Source of the DNA: Aplysia californica
Taxonomy: Eukaryota; Mollusca; Gastropoda; Aplysiida; Aplysiidae
DNA: 64,000 nt
Direction: 5' to 3'
NCBI RefSeq assembly: GCF_000002075.1
Contig: NW_004797393.1
Span: 1,113,100-1,177,099, forward strand
Shown here: in pieces, positions 62,016-64,000 of the stretch
Layout: each line of letters starts with the position of its first letter
Position numbering within the stretch: the first letter of the stretch is position 1
The notes under the pieces: model-generated
What the model was told of the DNA's origin: nothing
Databases searched by the model: none
What the model saw: the letters and a program-made list of their open reading frames with translations, nothing else
Position numbers and translations under genes: made by a program

Positions 62016-63685
62016 ATCACTGCTGTGGAATAAAACATAATAATATCTTTGAGTCAAATAAGTTCTACCTACTATGTAGTGATTTTGAAGAACTTTCTCC
62101 TAGCTGGGCCCAAAACCTTTTATTTCTAACTCAAGCGTTTCTGCTAGAGAAAATCCAAAATTTCCAACAGTCGAAGTGTAGTTACACCACTGTTGTTCTC
62201 ATGAGCACAAATATTAATTTGTCTTTAATGCATGGTGTGTTGGAGAATATCTCATGTCTATTCTATGCTATACACAAAGGCTTCGTCTTTGAATTTGATC
62301 AGGTCTAGGCTCTGCATTCCATGCTGGCTGGCATATGTGGTGTAGCGGTTAGGTTCTTTGTCATTGTATACAGAAAAAATTCTAATTGATTCCCAAATCA
62401 GGGGATTTTTAAAAACTGAGTTTATCCATCTGTCTGTTGGGATGCTGTGTTCCACTCAGCCTGGGTTGACCCTCAAAGGCAAGGCCGAAGCCTCCTAAAT
62501 GATCTAAATTGTGTCTATGGGGAGGCATAGAATACTTACAATTACAGTTGGGTTTTTTTTGCGAGGGAAGAAAAGCGCCCACAGACATATGTATGCATCT
62601 ACATTACTGGACAAATGTTTTCAAAATGACATCCTATAACCTGTATCTGTGATGAGTTGATTTAGTTCTTCGTCATGCATTCAAAGATATGTACATTTGA
62701 CTGCCTCGTGGGGAAAAATGTCCTGACAAATATTTCCATTTTTCTGTTGGAATGTATTGTCTCACACAGCCAGGGTGGGCTCCGACTGGAAGGCTGGCAG
62801 TTGCTGCTTCTTGCATGTTTTTAAAGTATGTTGATGAGGCGAATGGCATGTCCAGTCTTTTTCTTCATTGTTAAAAACTTGGCTAGACTCCTTGGGGAAG
62901 TCAGCATTCTGTAACACGAGAAGGCCTTGGCTAATGCAAACATGGTGATATCTGAACTTTTAGGAGAACTGTACTAGACTGTTTTTGATACTTGCCTTGC
63001 TGTACTATAACTATAATCCCTATTTTGTCAGGGGTTCTGAATTAAGGTTGTAAAGATGTTTGAATATACTAGATGAAGGTAACATGTTTTTGCTACTCTT
63101 TTATTGAACTAGGCAGCTGTTTCTCTACTAACACAAAAGGTGATTTCTATCTTGCTTGAAAACAAGATGTAGTATTTCTGCAATCTTTTTGGAGTTTCAA
63201 GTAATTGTTCCCTATGGTTGTCATAAGATTGATATGTGGGACATATGTTTTGGCATAAATTTTGAAATATGGAATGAGAATTGTCTGGTTTAGATTACTT
63301 TTGAACAGGAATGTTTTTGTAGATAGTGGTCGAAAAAAGCCCAAACAAACTTGTACATATTCTCTGTGTTGTTTAAATATAAGCTGTCAAGATATTTTGC
63401 TTCAAGTCATTCTTATAGAGATATACTTTTACAATGTTTTAAGCTTCGGTCTTTTTTACCATGTACCCTTGAGCACCCTGTATGCCTGTTACTTTTTGTC
63501 TTCTTATCAGAAAAAGGAGTAAAGCTTAAATTTTGTAGGGAGAGTACCCCCCATTAATATATCTAAATTTTGAACTGTGGGAAAACATGATGCTGGGATG
63601 GAAAATTCGTAATTTTGATTTGTTCCATAATTTTGCGTAAGTGGGAGTGGGACCTGACGTCCTGTCTCCTTTCTCTTCTCAGAAA
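62016..63685. other. No gene recognised
   Basis: Non-coding. The phrase CTGTTGGGATGCTGTGTTCC then ACTCAGCC near 62435 recurs in variant form near 58300 and 62745, which suggests a degraded repeat. Nothing else identified. Confidence 0.4.
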
Positions 63686-63820
63686 TTGCTTCTCTCTCTC
63701 TTTCTCTCTCTGTTCCTGTCTCTTTATCTTTCTCTCTCTCCCATTCTCTCCCATCTCTCTTTATCAACCCTCCTCTCCCCACTCCACTCTCCCTTTTTCT
63801 CTTTCTCTCTCCTCCCGCCT

Positions 63821-63860
<40 letters not shown>

Positions 63861-63914
63861 TCTCTCATTCTCTCTGGTCCTGTCCCTGTCTCTTTCTCTC
63901 TCACTCTCTCTCTG
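63686..63914. repeat. CT-rich simple repeat
   Basis: Long imperfect (CT)n/TTTCTC tract. Open frames across it (Ser/Leu-rich or Glu/Arg-rich) are compositional artefacts. Confidence 0.9.
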
Positions 63915-64000
63915 ACTTTCAGTAAATTTTGGACTGATCACTTTCCATCCCTGATGATGAGTTTTTTTGCTTTTTATGAGTTACTACCACAACACAGTTT

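Noticed and set aside
63507-63941. 144-codon Arg/Glu-rich frame on the minus strand
   Set aside because: It translates a CT-rich simple repeat; no start context or homology.

Overview
The window is nuclear DNA of an invertebrate animal, most likely a mollusc and possibly a marine gastropod. The taxon is an inference. It rests on an intron-rich, animal-type EZH2, mollusc-like tRNA-SINEs with ATT tails, a CR1/Rex-like LINE, a BEL/Pao retroelement, and abundant TCTAGA/AGATCT simple repeats. Genes are sparse and mobile DNA fills most of the space.

Genes. (1) EZH2, the catalytic subunit of Polycomb repressive complex 2, lies on the + strand with 17 coding exons from 6112 to 24399. All exon phases are compatible and they give a predicted 747-residue protein with every catalytic landmark present. 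(2) A 14-kDa phosphohistidine phosphatase, PHPT1-like, lies on the + strand with three coding exons from 50619 to 57334 and predicts 126 residues. (3) An unidentified minus-strand gene has its last two coding exons at 32931-32852 and 28888-28732, separated by a GC-AG intron. It converges on EZH2. Its first exon may be the ATG-bearing segment at 42729. No rRNA or intact tRNA gene was seen.

Layout. 1-6066: upstream of EZH2, with a LINE fragment, an ATT microsatellite, a palindrome-array element, TCTAGA repeats, a CpG-rich block and a fold-back element. 6067-24800: EZH2, whose introns carry a three-level transposon nest, piggyBac-like (TTAA) insertions, SINEs and a donor-site minisatellite. 25000-36200: MITEs, SINEs, the minus-strand gene, two Tigger-like elements (one interrupted by another transposon, one inside a LINE) and an RNase H-bearing LINE. 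36506-39340: a short, broken BEL/Pao LTR element with a large minisatellite inside. 39600-47030: a TTAA element, hairpin-rich tandem repeats, two palindrome-array elements and a hAT-like element with a triplicated end. 47030-57960: the PHPT1-like gene, whose first intron holds MITEs, SINEs and a CR1/Rex-like LINE. 58600-64000: piggyBac-like MITEs, a decayed Tc1/mariner, a full-length tRNA-SINE and a CT-rich tract.

The most unusual points are these. SINE tails appear to form the 3' splice regions of three host introns. A minisatellite copies the EZH2 exon-5 splice donor. One mobile family is built from arrays of near-perfect palindromes. Several nested insertions allow relative dating. No microbial-type defence or biosynthetic system was found.
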